From Deltaproteobacteria bacterium (lineage in GTDB: Bacteria; Myxococcota_A; Polyangia; DRWM01; JAAZOP01), in the NCBI GenBank assembly GCA_016218765.1, contig JACRCZ010000077.1, forward strand, positions 1-60,999: DNA of 60,999 nt. Reading direction: 5' to 3'. The position numbers were made by a program, and so were the translations under genes. The notes beneath the pieces are model-generated. The model was not told the origin of the DNA. It did not search any database and saw only the letters and a program-made list of their open reading frames with translations. Of this stretch, positions 32,166-40,598 are shown in pieces. How positions within the stretch are numbered: the first letter of the stretch is position 1; each line of letters starts with the position of its first letter.

Positions 32166-35156
32166 CTACGAAGCCGGCTCGACCCGCACGCGCGTGTCGT
32201 TGAAGGAGACGCTCCCCCCGATCGGATCCTGGAGGGAGACGTTGCCCAGATAGTCGTCCAGGCGCATCACCGGGTTCACCGTCAGGCCCGAGCCACGGGA
32301 CTGGTCGAACGATGTGGCCGTGCCGTCAACCGCATGCGGCCGCGAGCTCTGCTCCCAGTGCCCGAAATGGTGCATCACCGCGACGACACCCGGCCTCTGC
32401 CCCTCGATCACCCGCGCCGTTCCCACGACACCAGACGGGTTCGACACCGAGACGATGCGCACCCGATCCCCCGTCTCGATGCCCAGCGTCCGGGCATCGG
32501 AAACCGCCAGGTCGACGTAGTTCTGCGGCTGCATCACCATCAGCCACGGGTTCACGTTCGTCCGCCCCTGGCCGTGCAACACACTCTTGTACGTCACGAG
32601 CTGCATCGGGTAGGCCGGGTCGTCCACCGGAACGCCGTTGCAGTGCGAGATCGGAGTCCAGTTGGCGGTGCCACGGTACTTGACGCCCGTAATCGAATCG
32701 GTGGTCGTCGCAAAAGCAGGGACGTAGAAATGGAGCACGCCGCCGTACTTGCTGTTCAACAGGTTGGGGTTGGCCGTGTCGTACGAAGTACCGGGATTCG
32801 CGAACGCCCCGCCCCGGGCGATGAAGTCCGCCGCCGTGATCGCCGCGCCGCCGATGCTCGTGCCCACGTTGATCACCGCGTTGTTGACCTGATGCTTGAA
32901 CATGTCCCAGGCCCGGTCGAGACCGCCGGCGGCGCCGAACGCGCTCGCACCCACCCCGGGGAAGGACGTCGAGATGGCCTTGGCCAGGTTGATCAGGATG
33001 TCGGCGTACATCATCGTGTCCGGCAGGAACGGCGTGTACGCGTTCGTCGCCGTCGGGTTGAAGCTCCACGTGCCCGTTCCGCCAATCACCGTGCCGTCGT
33101 ACGCACCGACAACCGGCTGCTGGAACGGCGTGAACTTCGTGAGGATCGTCGGCGTACCCCCAGGGAACGACCACTTCTCCAGGAATGTCGTGTCCGGCAG
33201 CACGTAGTCCGCCCACGCCGCCACCTCGCCCATCACAGGGCTGATCGCCACGAACAACGGCAGCTTGACCTCGTCCGATACCGTTCGCTCCCACGTCGCC
33301 TTCCCGCCCGGAACGGAATACGGCCACGCGTTCCAGTAGGTAAACAGCACCTTCGCAGGGTAGGGATACGCATCCTCGATCGACGGGATCAACTCCTGGA
33401 ACACACCGTGACTGCCGAACGGGAACCACGGCCGCGGTGTCGGGTAGCCGACGTAGTACGACTTCGTCGAATTGTAGACCGAGCCCTTCGCCCGATCCAT
33501 CCGCGGCCCCACCCGCGTCGGCGCGCCGGTCACGGCCGCCGTGTCCACCCCGCCCGTCGCCGTCACCTCGCTCCAGCCGCCGCCGCCCTTCGCCAGCCCG
33601 CCGGCCCAGTCGACGTTGCCGATGAGCCAGTTGAGCGCCATGACCGAGAGCTGCGTGTACGTCCCGTTGGTGTGCTGCACCGCACCACGATAGGTCCAGG
33701 CGGAAGCCTTCCGCCCGTGGGACGTGAAGTCCGTCGCCAGCGTCGTGATCGTCGTCTCGCTCACCCCGCACAGCGTCGCGTACTCGTGCAGTGAATGCTC
33801 GAACACCGCCCCGCGGTACAGCTCGAACGCGGTCCGGCAGGCGATGCCGTTGACCACAGTGTCCGACCCGGCGCCGGGCTCGAGCCGCCCGACCGCGGCG
33901 GCGGGCGACGTGCCGCGCACCGCCGCCTCGATCGTGACCCCGTCCGAGTCACGGACGCAGACCGGGTTGGCCGCGTCCAACGGAGCGGAAAGCCCGGCCT
34001 CGGCCGCGGTCAGGAACTTGCCCTGGTTGGCGTGGCCGGGCTGCACGATGACCAGCCACGTGGCGTCGGTGTACGTCGAATCCGTGGCCGCCGTCGCCGC
34101 CGCCTTGTTGGCCAGCCGCAGATACGCGGCGTTGTACGTGCCGGCCCCGAGAATCACCCGGGCCATCCCGAGCGCCAAGGCGGAATCGCCACCCGGACGA
34201 ATGGGGACCCAGGTGTCGGCCTTCGCGGCGGAGTTGGAAAATCGCGGGTCCACGATCACGACCCGCCCCGGCCCGCCGGCACGCGCCAGATCGCGCATGT
34301 CCGCGTTCAGCCGCGCCAGCGCCAGCATCGGGAAGTTCGCCTCGACCGGGTTGCCGCCGAAGACAATCATGTATTCGGCCTTCAGCATGTCCGTCTTGAA
34401 GTGGTTGGGACCCTGCGCGGCCGTGACGTGGTCGAGCGTCATGTACTCGTTGCCGGTGTGGTGGCTGACCTCGCAGATCGACGTGTGGTCGATGCCGTAG
34501 TTCACGGAGCCGTAGGCGGTCTTGAAGACGCGCTCCGAAACGGACTTCTCGATCGACCGGCCCGGCGACAGGATGAGCTGATTGGCAATCTTGCCCAGAT
34601 CCACGCTGCCGTCATCGATGTTCGTCGTGTTGCGCGACGAGAACGGGATCAGCGCGTTGACCCTCGCCGCGATCTCCGTGAAGGCCTGCGTCCACGTGAT
34701 GGTCTCCCACCGCCCCGAACCACGGGCGCCGACACGCTTGAGCGGATGCTGGATCCGCAGCGGGTCGTACAGCGTCTGCACCCCGGCCTGGCCCTTGGGA
34801 CACAACCTGCCGAACTGCGTGCGCGCCGCCGCCGGCGTCGTGGCGTACGTCAGCCGCTCGTCCTCGCCGCGGTTGTTCGGGTGCCACGGATTCCCGTCGA
34901 TCTTCAGGAGCTGGCCCGCAAGCACCTTGGCCTTGATGCCGCACCGGCTGTGGCACATCTGGCATGTCGAGTGGATGAACACCACGTCGGTGTCGTCCTC
35001 GGTCGGATCCGGCGCGGCCGACGCCGTCGACTCGCGCAACACCGCCGGCAGCAGCGCCGCCGCGGCCGCCACCGTCCCGGTCACCTTGAGAAAGTCCCGC
35101 CGGTCAACCGACGCCGCCGTCGTTCCCGGCTGCTCATTGCTCTTGCCTTCGCCCAT
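32166..35156 (-). CDS. molybdopterin oxidoreductase, catalytic subunit (Ttr/Arr/Srr-like)
   Basis: A 996-residue Mo-bisPGD enzyme of the DMSO-reductase family. Tat signal: SVDRRDFLKVTGTVAAAAAL. Proximal [4Fe-4S] site: STCQMCHSRCGIKAK, then QFGRLCPKG. A Cys in DHTSICEVSHHTGNE is the likely Mo ligand. Typical cofactor segments are EYMIVFGGNPVEANFPMLAL, VVIVDPRFSNSAAKADTWVP and IRPGGDSALALGMARVIL. Length and the VVDPRFSNSAAKAD / HANQGKFLTAAEAGL pattern point to the tetrathionate/arsenate/selenate reductase branch rather than nitrate or formate enzymes. Substrate is not decided; the nearby ACR3 and PhnD-like sensor favour an oxyanion such as arsenate. ATG 35156 follows GGAGGAACG. The operon has no NrfD-type membrane anchor of its own. 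Confidence 0.88.
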   Translation of the reverse strand: MGEGKSNEQPGTTAASVDRRDFLKVTGTVAAAAALLPAVLRESTASAAPDPTEDDTDVVFIHSTCQMCHSRCGIKAKVLAGQLLKIDGNPWHPNNRGEDERLTYATTPAAARTQFGRLCPKGQAGVQTLYDPLRIQHPLKRVGARGSGRWETITWTQAFTEIAARVNALIPFSSRNTTNIDDGSVDLGKIANQLILSPGRSIEKSVSERVFKTAYGSVNYGIDHTSICEVSHHTGNEYMTLDHVTAAQGPNHFKTDMLKAEYMIVFGGNPVEANFPMLALARLNADMRDLARAGGPGRVVIVDPRFSNSAAKADTWVPIRPGGDSALALGMARVILGAGTYNAAYLRLANKAAATAATDSTYTDATWLVIVQPGHANQGKFLTAAEAGLSAPLDAANPVCVRDSDGVTIEAAVRGTSPAAAVGRLEPGAGSDTVVNGIACRTAFELYRGAVFEHSLHEYATLCGVSETTITTLATDFTSHGRKASAWTYRGAVQHTNGTYTQLSVMALNWLIGNVDWAGGLAKGGGGWSEVTATGGVDTAAVTGAPTRVGPRMDRAKGSVYNSTKSYYVGYPTPRPWFPFGSHGVFQELIPSIEDAYPYPAKVLFTYWNAWPYSVPGGKATWERTVSDEVKLPLFVAISPVMGEVAAWADYVLPDTTFLEKWSFPGGTPTILTKFTPFQQPVVGAYDGTVIGGTGTWSFNPTATNAYTPFLPDTMMYADILINLAKAISTSFPGVGASAFGAAGGLDRAWDMFKHQVNNAVINVGTSIGGAAITAADFIARGGAFANPGTSYDTANPNLLNSKYGGVLHFYVPAFATTTDSITGVKYRGTANWTPISHCNGVPVDDPAYPMQLVTYKSVLHGQGRTNVNPWLMVMQPQNYVDLAVSDARTLGIETGDRVRIVSVSNPSGVVGTARVIEGQRPGVVAVMHHFGHWEQSSRPHAVDGTATSFDQSRGSGLTVNPVMRLDDYLGNVSLQDPIGGSVSFNDTRVRVEPAS

Positions 35157-35176
35157 GGTTCGTTCCTCCGCCACGG

Positions 35177-36280
35177 TCAGGGATAGTAGAAGTCGGCCGC
35201 AATGCCGCCGTCGTGACACATCGAGCAGCGCGCCACCGCCACCTGGCGCCGCAGGTTCCCCGCCGAACGGTTGGGGCCGAGATCGACCGTCGGGTGGCAG
35301 TACATGCAGTCCTCGTTGTCGACCCCCGTCGCAGTGTCGAAGGTCGGTGTCTCGGGCAGCATCCGCGGATGCGCCTCCTGCACCGTCGGCGAGAGCGTGC
35401 GACGCGTCAGTACCTCGCGGTGGCACTTGAGACAGTCGCCGTCGTAGCGGCTCGACGAAGCATCGTGCAGCGCCACGAGATTCACCCCCGTGAGGTCGAT
35501 CGCCGGCGGACCCTCGGGTCCCCGGCAGTCGTCCAGGTTGACCAGCGTGTCCCCGTTCACGTCTTCCGTCGCGGGATCCGCCACCCCGTCGCCGTCCAGA
35601 TCCCAGCAGTCGTCCCCGGGACCACCACGGCAGTCGTCCACGTCCACCACCGTGTCCCCGTTCACGTCCTCCGTCGCGGGATCCGCCACCCCGTTGCCGT
35701 CGAGATCCCAGCAGTCGTCGCCGGGACCGCCACGGCAGTCGTCCACGTCCACCACCGTGTCCCCGTTCGCGTCCTCCGTCGCCGGATCCCCCACCCCGTC
35801 GCCGTCCAGATCCCAGCAGTCGTCGCCGGGACCACCACGGCAGTCGTCCACGTCCACCACCGTGTCCCCGTTCACGTCCTCCGTCGCGGGATCGGCGACG
35901 CCGTCGCCGTCGAGGTCCCAGCAATCCTCGCCGGGACCACCACGGCAGTCGTCCACGTCCACCACCGTGTCCCCGTTGCGGTCCTCCGTGGCGGGATCGG
36001 GGTCGCCGTTGCCGTTGAGATCCCAGCACGGCTCCCCAGGCGTACCGCCGTCCCCCGAAGTCCCACGGCAATCGAGGACGTCCACCTCTCCGTCGCCGTT
36101 CAGATCCTCGGTCACCGGGTCGCCCGCCCCGTTGCCGTTGAGGTCCCAGCACGGGGCACCGGTCAGCCCGGTCTCGCCGCGGTCGCCGCAGGCGACTCCA
36201 AGAGCCGCCCAGCCAAGCACGGCCAGGACGGGAGCAACTCGCTTGATGGGGTTCGTCGTTCGTGGGTTGCGTTCCTTCAT
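35177..36280 (-). CDS. triheme cytochrome c lipoprotein with repeated Asp-rich linker
   Basis: A 367-residue exported lipoprotein, first in the molybdoenzyme operon. Signal to ALGVAC (lipobox). Residues ~33-250 are six units of the type CWDLDGDGVADPATEDVNGD plus TVVDVDDCRGGPGDD, each with two EF-hand/dockerin-like acidic loops and a Cys pair, so calcium binding and disulphides are likely. The C-terminal ~110 residues have three haem c sites: CLKCH, CMYCH and CSMCH. It probably carries electrons to the exported enzyme at the outer face of a membrane, with the repeats acting as a rigid spacer (inference). ATG 36280 follows GAGGAGG. Confidence 0.8.
   Translation of the reverse strand: MKERNPRTTNPIKRVAPVLAVLGWAALGVACGDRGETGLTGAPCWDLNGNGAGDPVTEDLNGDGEVDVLDCRGTSGDGGTPGEPCWDLNGNGDPDPATEDRNGDTVVDVDDCRGGPGEDCWDLDGDGVADPATEDVNGDTVVDVDDCRGGPGDDCWDLDGDGVGDPATEDANGDTVVDVDDCRGGPGDDCWDLDGNGVADPATEDVNGDTVVDVDDCRGGPGDDCWDLDGDGVADPATEDVNGDTLVNLDDCRGPEGPPAIDLTGVNLVALHDASSSRYDGDCLKCHREVLTRRTLSPTVQEAHPRMLPETPTFDTATGVDNEDCMYCHPTVDLGPNRSAGNLRRQVAVARCSMCHDGGIAADFYYP
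35560..36020. repeat. 105-bp tandem coding repeat
   Basis: Near-identical units with an exact period of 105 bp (35 codons); the marker cagtcgtccacg occurs at 35631, 35736 and 35841, with cagtcgtcc again at 35946. It lies within the triheme lipoprotein gene. Confidence 0.9.
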
Positions 36281-36384
36281 CGCGTGGCGCCTCCTCAGGA
36301 TCTGGAAGCCAATCGTGCCGCGTGCCAACGGCCGCGCAGGGCTCTCGCGCGACCGGCAAACGCCAGCCGCGCGGGGCACCACTT

Positions 36385-36400
36385 TGCACCAAGCATGCCA
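36385..36400 (-). promoter_or_regulatory. sigma54-like (-24/-12) promoter of the molybdoenzyme operon
   Basis: Minus strand TGGCATGCTTGGTGCA: the GG at -24 and GC at -12 have the right 16-bp frame (consensus TGGCACG-N4-TTGCA). It lies about 105 bp before ATG 36280, and the gene just upstream encodes a sigma54-dependent activator. Confidence 0.55.
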
Positions 36401-36527
36401 GCATCGACGGATTGCCGCAGGAGAAGGAGCGAAAGGAGGATTGCCGTGGTTACGCGCAATTCCCGAGGGCATCGCGCCGGTTCGCCCGACCACCGCCCCC
36501 CGCGCCGCGCGGATTCTCGCGGTCAAT

Positions 36528-36541
36528 CACGGGAAACCGTG
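36528..36541. promoter_or_regulatory. inverted repeat, possible activator site
   Basis: CACGGGAAACCGTG, a perfect 5-bp-arm palindrome about 130 bp upstream of the sigma54-like promoter, which is a usual distance for an enhancer site. It may instead be a weak terminator of another transcript. Confidence 0.3.
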
Positions 36542-36587
36542 GCCGCGACCTGCGCCGAAGCTCCTCCAAACAGAAAAGTCTGCTCAC

Positions 36588-37928
36588 CTACTCGATGCCC
36601 AGTTTCGCCAGGCGGTCGCGGAACGTCGACGGCGCCAGACCCAGCTCCTCGGCGGCACGAGTGCGGTTCCCCCCGGTACGGCGCAGCGCCTCCAGCAGCA
36701 GGTCGCGCTCGGCGCGAGCCAACACCTCGTCGAGCCGGCCACGGGGAGAAGGAGTGGCCCGGGCCGCCTCCGCGGCGTGCCGGATGTGCAACGGCAGCGC
36801 CGAAACGTCGATCGGACCGCTAGGCACCAGCACGAGCAGCCGCTTCACCAGGTTCTCCAGCTCGCGCACGTTGCCGGGCCACGGGTGCGCCAGGAGCACG
36901 TCGAGCGCCTCCGGGGCGACCTGGACGGCGCGCCCCGGCGCGTAGCGCACCAGGAACCGCTCGAGGAGCAGCGGCAGGTCCTCCAGCCGCTCGCGGAGCG
37001 GCGGCAGGTGCATCGGCAGCACGTTGATCCGGTAGAACAGGTCGCGCCGGAATTTCCCCTGCTCGACCAGTCCGCCAAGGTCGGCCTTCGTGGCGACGAT
37101 GATCCGCACGTCGACACGGATCGGCCGCTCGCCGCCGACCCGCTCGATCACGCCGTCCTGGAGCACCTCGAGCAGCTTGACCTGCAGGCCGGCCGGGACG
37201 TCATCAATCTCGTCGAGCATCAGCGTCCCGCCGTCGGAGCGCTCGAAGCGTCCCACGACACGCTGGTCGGCGCCCGTGTAGGCGCCCTTCTCATGGCCGA
37301 ACAGCTCGCTCTCGATCAGCTCCGGGCTGAGGGAGGCGCAGCTCACCTTCACGAACGATCTGTCGCAGCGGCGGCTTCGGCCGTGGATCAGGCGGGCCAG
37401 GTGCTCCTTGCCGGTCCCCGTCTCCCCCGCAATGAGCACGATCTCGTCCGAGCCCGCCACCAACGGCAGGTCGGCCAGAATCCGGCTCATCGCCGGCGCC
37501 GACCCCAGTTCGTCCTCGCGACAACAACGCTCGACCCGCCGGCGCAGCGCGCTGTTCTCGTCCTCCAGCGCCCGGACCGAGCGGATCCGTTCCAGCAGGA
37601 CCAGCAGCTCGTCCACCTCGAACGGCTTCGTCAGGTAGTCGAACGCGCCCAGCCGCATCGCACGAACCGCGTCGCGCACCGTGCCGAACGCCGTCATGAA
37701 CACGAACGGAACCCGGGGACGCACCTGCCGCGCCTGTTCCAGGAACTCGAACCCGTCCATCCCCGGCAGCCGGATGTCCGCGAGCACCAGGTCGCAGGGC
37801 TCCCGCTGCAACCCCGCCAGGGCGGAGGCGGGCCGCTCGTGGTCCTCCACCACGTGACCCGACTTCTCCAGCTCGTTGCGCAACGAGACGCGCAGGATGT
37901 TCTCGTCCTCGACCAGCACGATGCGCAT
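36588..37928 (-). CDS. NtrC-family sigma54-dependent response regulator
   Basis: A 446-residue enhancer-binding activator. Receiver (~1-118) with VEDEN, phospho-Asp in LVLADIRLPGMDGF, FMTAFG and YLTKPF. AAA+ core (~140-370): Walker A GETGTGKE, sigma54-contact loop FGHEKGAYTGA (GAYTGA variant), Walker B GGTLMLDEID, sensor region VDVRIIVATKADL, and [14 protein letters not shown]. The C-terminal Fis-type HTH is GGNRTRAAEELGLAPSTFRD. Ends a binding protein-kinase-regulator operon and faces the sigma54-like promoter of the molybdoenzyme operon, its likely target. Confidence 0.92.
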   Translation of the reverse strand: MRIVLVEDENILRVSLRNELEKSGHVVEDHERPASALAGLQREPCDLVLADIRLPGMDGFEFLEQARQVRPRVPFVFMTAFGTVRDAVRAMRLGAFDYLTKPFEVDELLVLLERIRSVRALEDENSALRRRVERCCREDELGSAPAMSRILADLPLVAGSDEIVLIAGETGTGKEHLARLIHGRSRRCDRSFVKVSCASLSPELIESELFGHEKGAYTGADQRVVGRFERSDGGTLMLDEIDDVPAGLQVKLLEVLQDGVIERVGGERPIRVDVRIIVATKADLGGLVEQGKFRRDLFYRINVLPMHLPPLRERLEDLPLLLERFLVRYAPGRAVQVAPEALDVLLAHPWPGNVRELENLVKRLLVLVPSGPIDVSALPLHIRHAAEAARATPSPRGRLDEVLARAERDLLLEALRRTGGNRTRAAEELGLAPSTFRDRLAKLGIE

Positions 37929-37971
37929 CTGCTCCTCGCCTCTCTCCCCACGTCACGCCGCCGCGGACCCC

Positions 37972-39459
37972 TCAGCCGGAGCGCTCCCGCGCCTCCGCGG
38001 CCGGAAGCGCGACCAGGAACCGCGTCCCCCGCCCGGGCGCGGATTCGAACGTGACCGTACCGTCGAGATCCTGGACCAGCGTCTTGACCATCGCCAGGCC
38101 CAGCCCCGTACCGCCGCGCTCCGCCTTCGTCGTCACGAACGGATCGAAGATCCGCTCGCGCACCTCCGGGGCAATCCCCGTCCCCCGGTCGATCACCTCG
38201 AGCAGCGCCTGGCCCGCCTCGACCCGCACCTGCAGCTTGACCGCCTCGCCGCGGGGCGATGCGTCGGCCGCGTTGAGCAGCAGGTTGACCAGGATCTGCT
38301 GCAGCAACCCCTCGTCCGTCCGCACAGGACCCAGCCGCGCCGCACACTCGATCTCCAGTCGCACCCCCGCCGCCACGAACCGATGCCGCACCAGCAGCTC
38401 CACCCGCTCCGTCAGCGCACACACGTCGAACGTGCTCGGAGCAGGGCGCGAGCGCGCCGCGACGTCGATCAGGCTCCGCACCGTGCGCTCGATGCTGTGA
38501 CTCGCCTCGATCATCATCCGGGCGTAGCTCCGCGTCTGCTCCACGTCCTCCGGCTCCCGCGAAATCGCCTGCAGACAGTTGCGCAGCCCGGCCAACGGGT
38601 TGTTCACCTCGTGCGCGATGCCGCTCGCCAGCGCACCCACCGTCGCCAGCCGCTCCGCCCGCACGATCCGATCCTGGAACGCCTGCCGATCCTCGTGGAG
38701 CTGGTGCAGGCGCGCGGCCATCGCCTCGAAGCTCCTCGCCAAATCCGCAATCTCGCCCCGCGCCGGAACGTCAAACGCCACCGGCTCCGGGGGCCGCGCG
38801 GGGTCGAAACGAAGCGCCGCCGCTGCCAGCGTCTCCACCGGCGACGCGATGAGGTGCGCCATCAGATGAGCGCCCAGAATCCCGGCGACAAGGAAAGCGA
38901 CCACCATCCCGAGCAGCGCAAGCCGCAGCGACAGCAGCGCGGAACGCACCCGGTCCAGCCGCGCACCGACGCGCAGCGTTCCGATCCGGCCGTCGAGGAC
39001 CGGGACCGCCACGTCGCTGAACTCCGTCCCGCGGTCCAAGACGAGTATGGTCGACTCGTCGCCGGCTGGGGGCCGGTGGGCGGCCGCAAGTCCGCGAGGC
39101 GCTCCCCCGGAGAAGGTCGAGACCACGACCTCCCCGTCGGACGACAGGACGAGCGCGTAGCCCAGCCCGCCGTCGGACTCGACGGCGGCCGCGAGAATGC
39201 GCCGCAGGGCCACCGTGTCCTGCTGCAGGATCGGGCCGGCCGCCTCCGCCGCCAGCAGGCGCGCCGTGGCTCGGGCGCGGTTCTCCACCTCCGCGGCGAG
39301 CACGCGCCCCGCCACCGAGTCGATGAACAGGAAGTTGACCGAACCGAAAACGACCACCGCCGCAATCAGCAGCGCGATGAACCGCGTGCGCAGGCGCAGG
39401 TTGGCCATGAACCGGGGGACGAGCCACGAGGCGACGCGGGAGGTGAAACTCCGGCTCAC
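37972..39459 (-). CDS. membrane sensor histidine kinase of the binding-protein module
   Basis: A 495-residue kinase: helix 1 FIALLIAAVVVFGSVNFLFI (~28-47), periplasmic sensor domain (~50-175), helix 2 LLGMVVAFLVAGILGAHLMA, HAMP, then HisKA with GIAHEVNNPLAGLRN and an HATPase with VNLLLNAADASPRG, DRGTGI and GGTGLGLAMV. Its ATG overlaps the stop of the PhnD-like gene (ATGA), and the NtrC-type regulator follows 43 bp later. The order resembles the ArrT-S-R / ArxX-S-R sensing modules reported beside arsenic respiration genes (from memory). Confidence 0.88.
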   Translation of the reverse strand: MSRSFTSRVASWLVPRFMANLRLRTRFIALLIAAVVVFGSVNFLFIDSVAGRVLAAEVENRARATARLLAAEAAGPILQQDTVALRRILAAAVESDGGLGYALVLSSDGEVVVSTFSGGAPRGLAAAHRPPAGDESTILVLDRGTEFSDVAVPVLDGRIGTLRVGARLDRVRSALLSLRLALLGMVVAFLVAGILGAHLMAHLIASPVETLAAAALRFDPARPPEPVAFDVPARGEIADLARSFEAMAARLHQLHEDRQAFQDRIVRAERLATVGALASGIAHEVNNPLAGLRNCLQAISREPEDVEQTRSYARMMIEASHSIERTVRSLIDVAARSRPAPSTFDVCALTERVELLVRHRFVAAGVRLEIECAARLGPVRTDEGLLQQILVNLLLNAADASPRGEAVKLQVRVEAGQALLEVIDRGTGIAPEVRERIFDPFVTTKAERGGTGLGLAMVKTLVQDLDGTVTFESAPGRGTRFLVALPAAEARERSG

Positions 39460-40406
39460 GGCGCCTCCGCGCGCGCACCGCCGTCCGAGAAGGATGGCGG
39501 CGCGTCCTCGGCCAGCGCCACCCCGGCCACCTCGATCGCGAACGCGTAGTCCGCCCCGGCCACGAACCGCTCGACCCTCAGCCCGGCGAGAATCCGGCCG
39601 CCCTCGACATCGCCGGCCATCCCCAACAGCGCCGACCGCACCGACTCGACCACCGCAAGATCCAGGTCCGCTCGGGCCACGAATGGCGGCGAACCGAAAG
39701 GCGGCGAGCGGTGGATCACCGCCAGCTCACCGGCCTGCTCCGGATGGCGACCCGCGAATCCATCCCATACCAGACTGTCCACCGCAGCGGCTTCCACGGC
39801 GCCGTCGAGCACCAGACGAATGCTCTCGTCGTGGCCGCCCGAGTAGACGACGCCGGCGAAAAACTCGCGCGGCGCGGCCGCGAACCTCCGGCGCAACAGG
39901 TAGATCGGGTACAACCGCCCCGAGTTGGACAGCGGATCGGTGAAGGCGAACCGCGTGTCGCGCAACGCCTCCAGCGTCCCCGGACCGCCCCGCCGCGCCA
40001 CGAACACCGAGGCGTACGACGGGGACCCCGCCACCACCGGCGCGGCCAGCAGCCGCACACGGTCGCGGATCGCCACGTACGCACCCGTGCAGATGAACGC
40101 CACGTCGATCTCGCCGTCCAGCAGCAGCCGGTTCGTCTCCTCGTAGGTCCGCCGCTGCACGAGGTCCGCCCGCCGGCCCGCGCGCCGGGCCAGATACTCC
40201 ATCAGGCTGGCGTAGGACTCGTACGTCTCGCGCGGACCGACCATCGCCCCTACGGCCAGGCGCAACGTGGCGATGTCAGACGCCGCGACCGCCGGCACCG
40301 GCTCCTTCCGCGAAAAATCCACCGCGACCCGCCGTTGCGAACGACAGGCACCCAGAACGAGGAACAACAGCAGGGCAGGCACGGCCCCCCGGACGCACCC
40401 CGACAT
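39456..40406 (-). CDS. PhnD-like periplasmic binding lipoprotein (oxyanion sensor)
   Basis: A 316-residue solute-binding protein with lipobox LVLGAC. The PhnD-type fold shows as LRLAVGAMVGPRETYESYAS, DVAFICTGAYVAIRDRVRLL, YASVFVARRGGPGTLEALRD, RFAFTDPLSNSGRLYPIYLL and YSGGHDESIRLVLDGAVEAA. There is no permease beside it, so it likely hands ligand state to the coupled kinase rather than feeding a transporter. ATG 40406 lies 8 nt after a TAGGAT box, suggesting a leaderless transcript. Confidence 0.85.
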   Translation of the reverse strand: MSGCVRGAVPALLLFLVLGACRSQRRVAVDFSRKEPVPAVAASDIATLRLAVGAMVGPRETYESYASLMEYLARRAGRRADLVQRRTYEETNRLLLDGEIDVAFICTGAYVAIRDRVRLLAAPVVAGSPSYASVFVARRGGPGTLEALRDTRFAFTDPLSNSGRLYPIYLLRRRFAAAPREFFAGVVYSGGHDESIRLVLDGAVEAAAVDSLVWDGFAGRHPEQAGELAVIHRSPPFGSPPFVARADLDLAVVESVRSALLGMAGDVEGGRILAGLRVERFVAGADYAFAIEVAGVALAEDAPPSFSDGGARAEAP

Positions 40407-40414
40407 GGCTCCGT

Positions 40415-40443
40415 ATCCTAGACGCGACCGCCGCGCGGGACAA
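40415..40443 (-). promoter_or_regulatory. sigma70-like promoter of the binding protein-kinase-regulator operon
   Basis: Minus strand: TTGTCC (40443-40438), 17-bp spacer, TAGGAT (40420-40415), then 8 nt to ATG 40406. Confidence 0.5.
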
Positions 40444-40448
40444 GACCA

Positions 40449-40590
40449 GGACCTCTCAGACCAAATCCTCTCAGCGTTCGTCTCAGTGCCCTCAGCGCCT
40501 GCCCGCACCCTGAGCTTGTCGAAGGGTCAGCGGTGCAACCGGTCTCTGCGCTCTCCCGTCCCCTCCGCGCCCTCTCCTCCCCTCCCCACC
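40449..40590. repeat. dispersed repeat cluster between operons
   Basis: A ctctcagcgttcgtctcagtg-type run, with a cctgagcttgtcgaaggg element inside it (about 40508-40527), then ggtctctgcgctctcccg. Two repeat families are nested here. Confidence 0.7.
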
Positions 40591-40598
40591 TCCGGAAT

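Larger units (their letters stand above)
36281..36587 (-). other. regulatory gap before the molybdoenzyme operon
   Basis: About 307 bp between the response regulator gene and the triheme lipoprotein gene, both on the minus strand. It holds the sigma54-like promoter at 36385-36400 and an inverted repeat at 36528-36541; no gene is seen. Confidence 0.5.

Noticed and set aside
35560..36020. Regular direct repeats resembling a CRISPR array
   Set aside because: The period is an exact 35 codons with no distinct spacers, and the repeats are in frame in a lipoprotein gene.
36528..36541. Rho-independent terminator of the response regulator operon
   Set aside because: The hairpin lies just past the stop codon but has a 5-bp stem and no T tract in the direction of transcription; kept only as a weak regulatory candidate.
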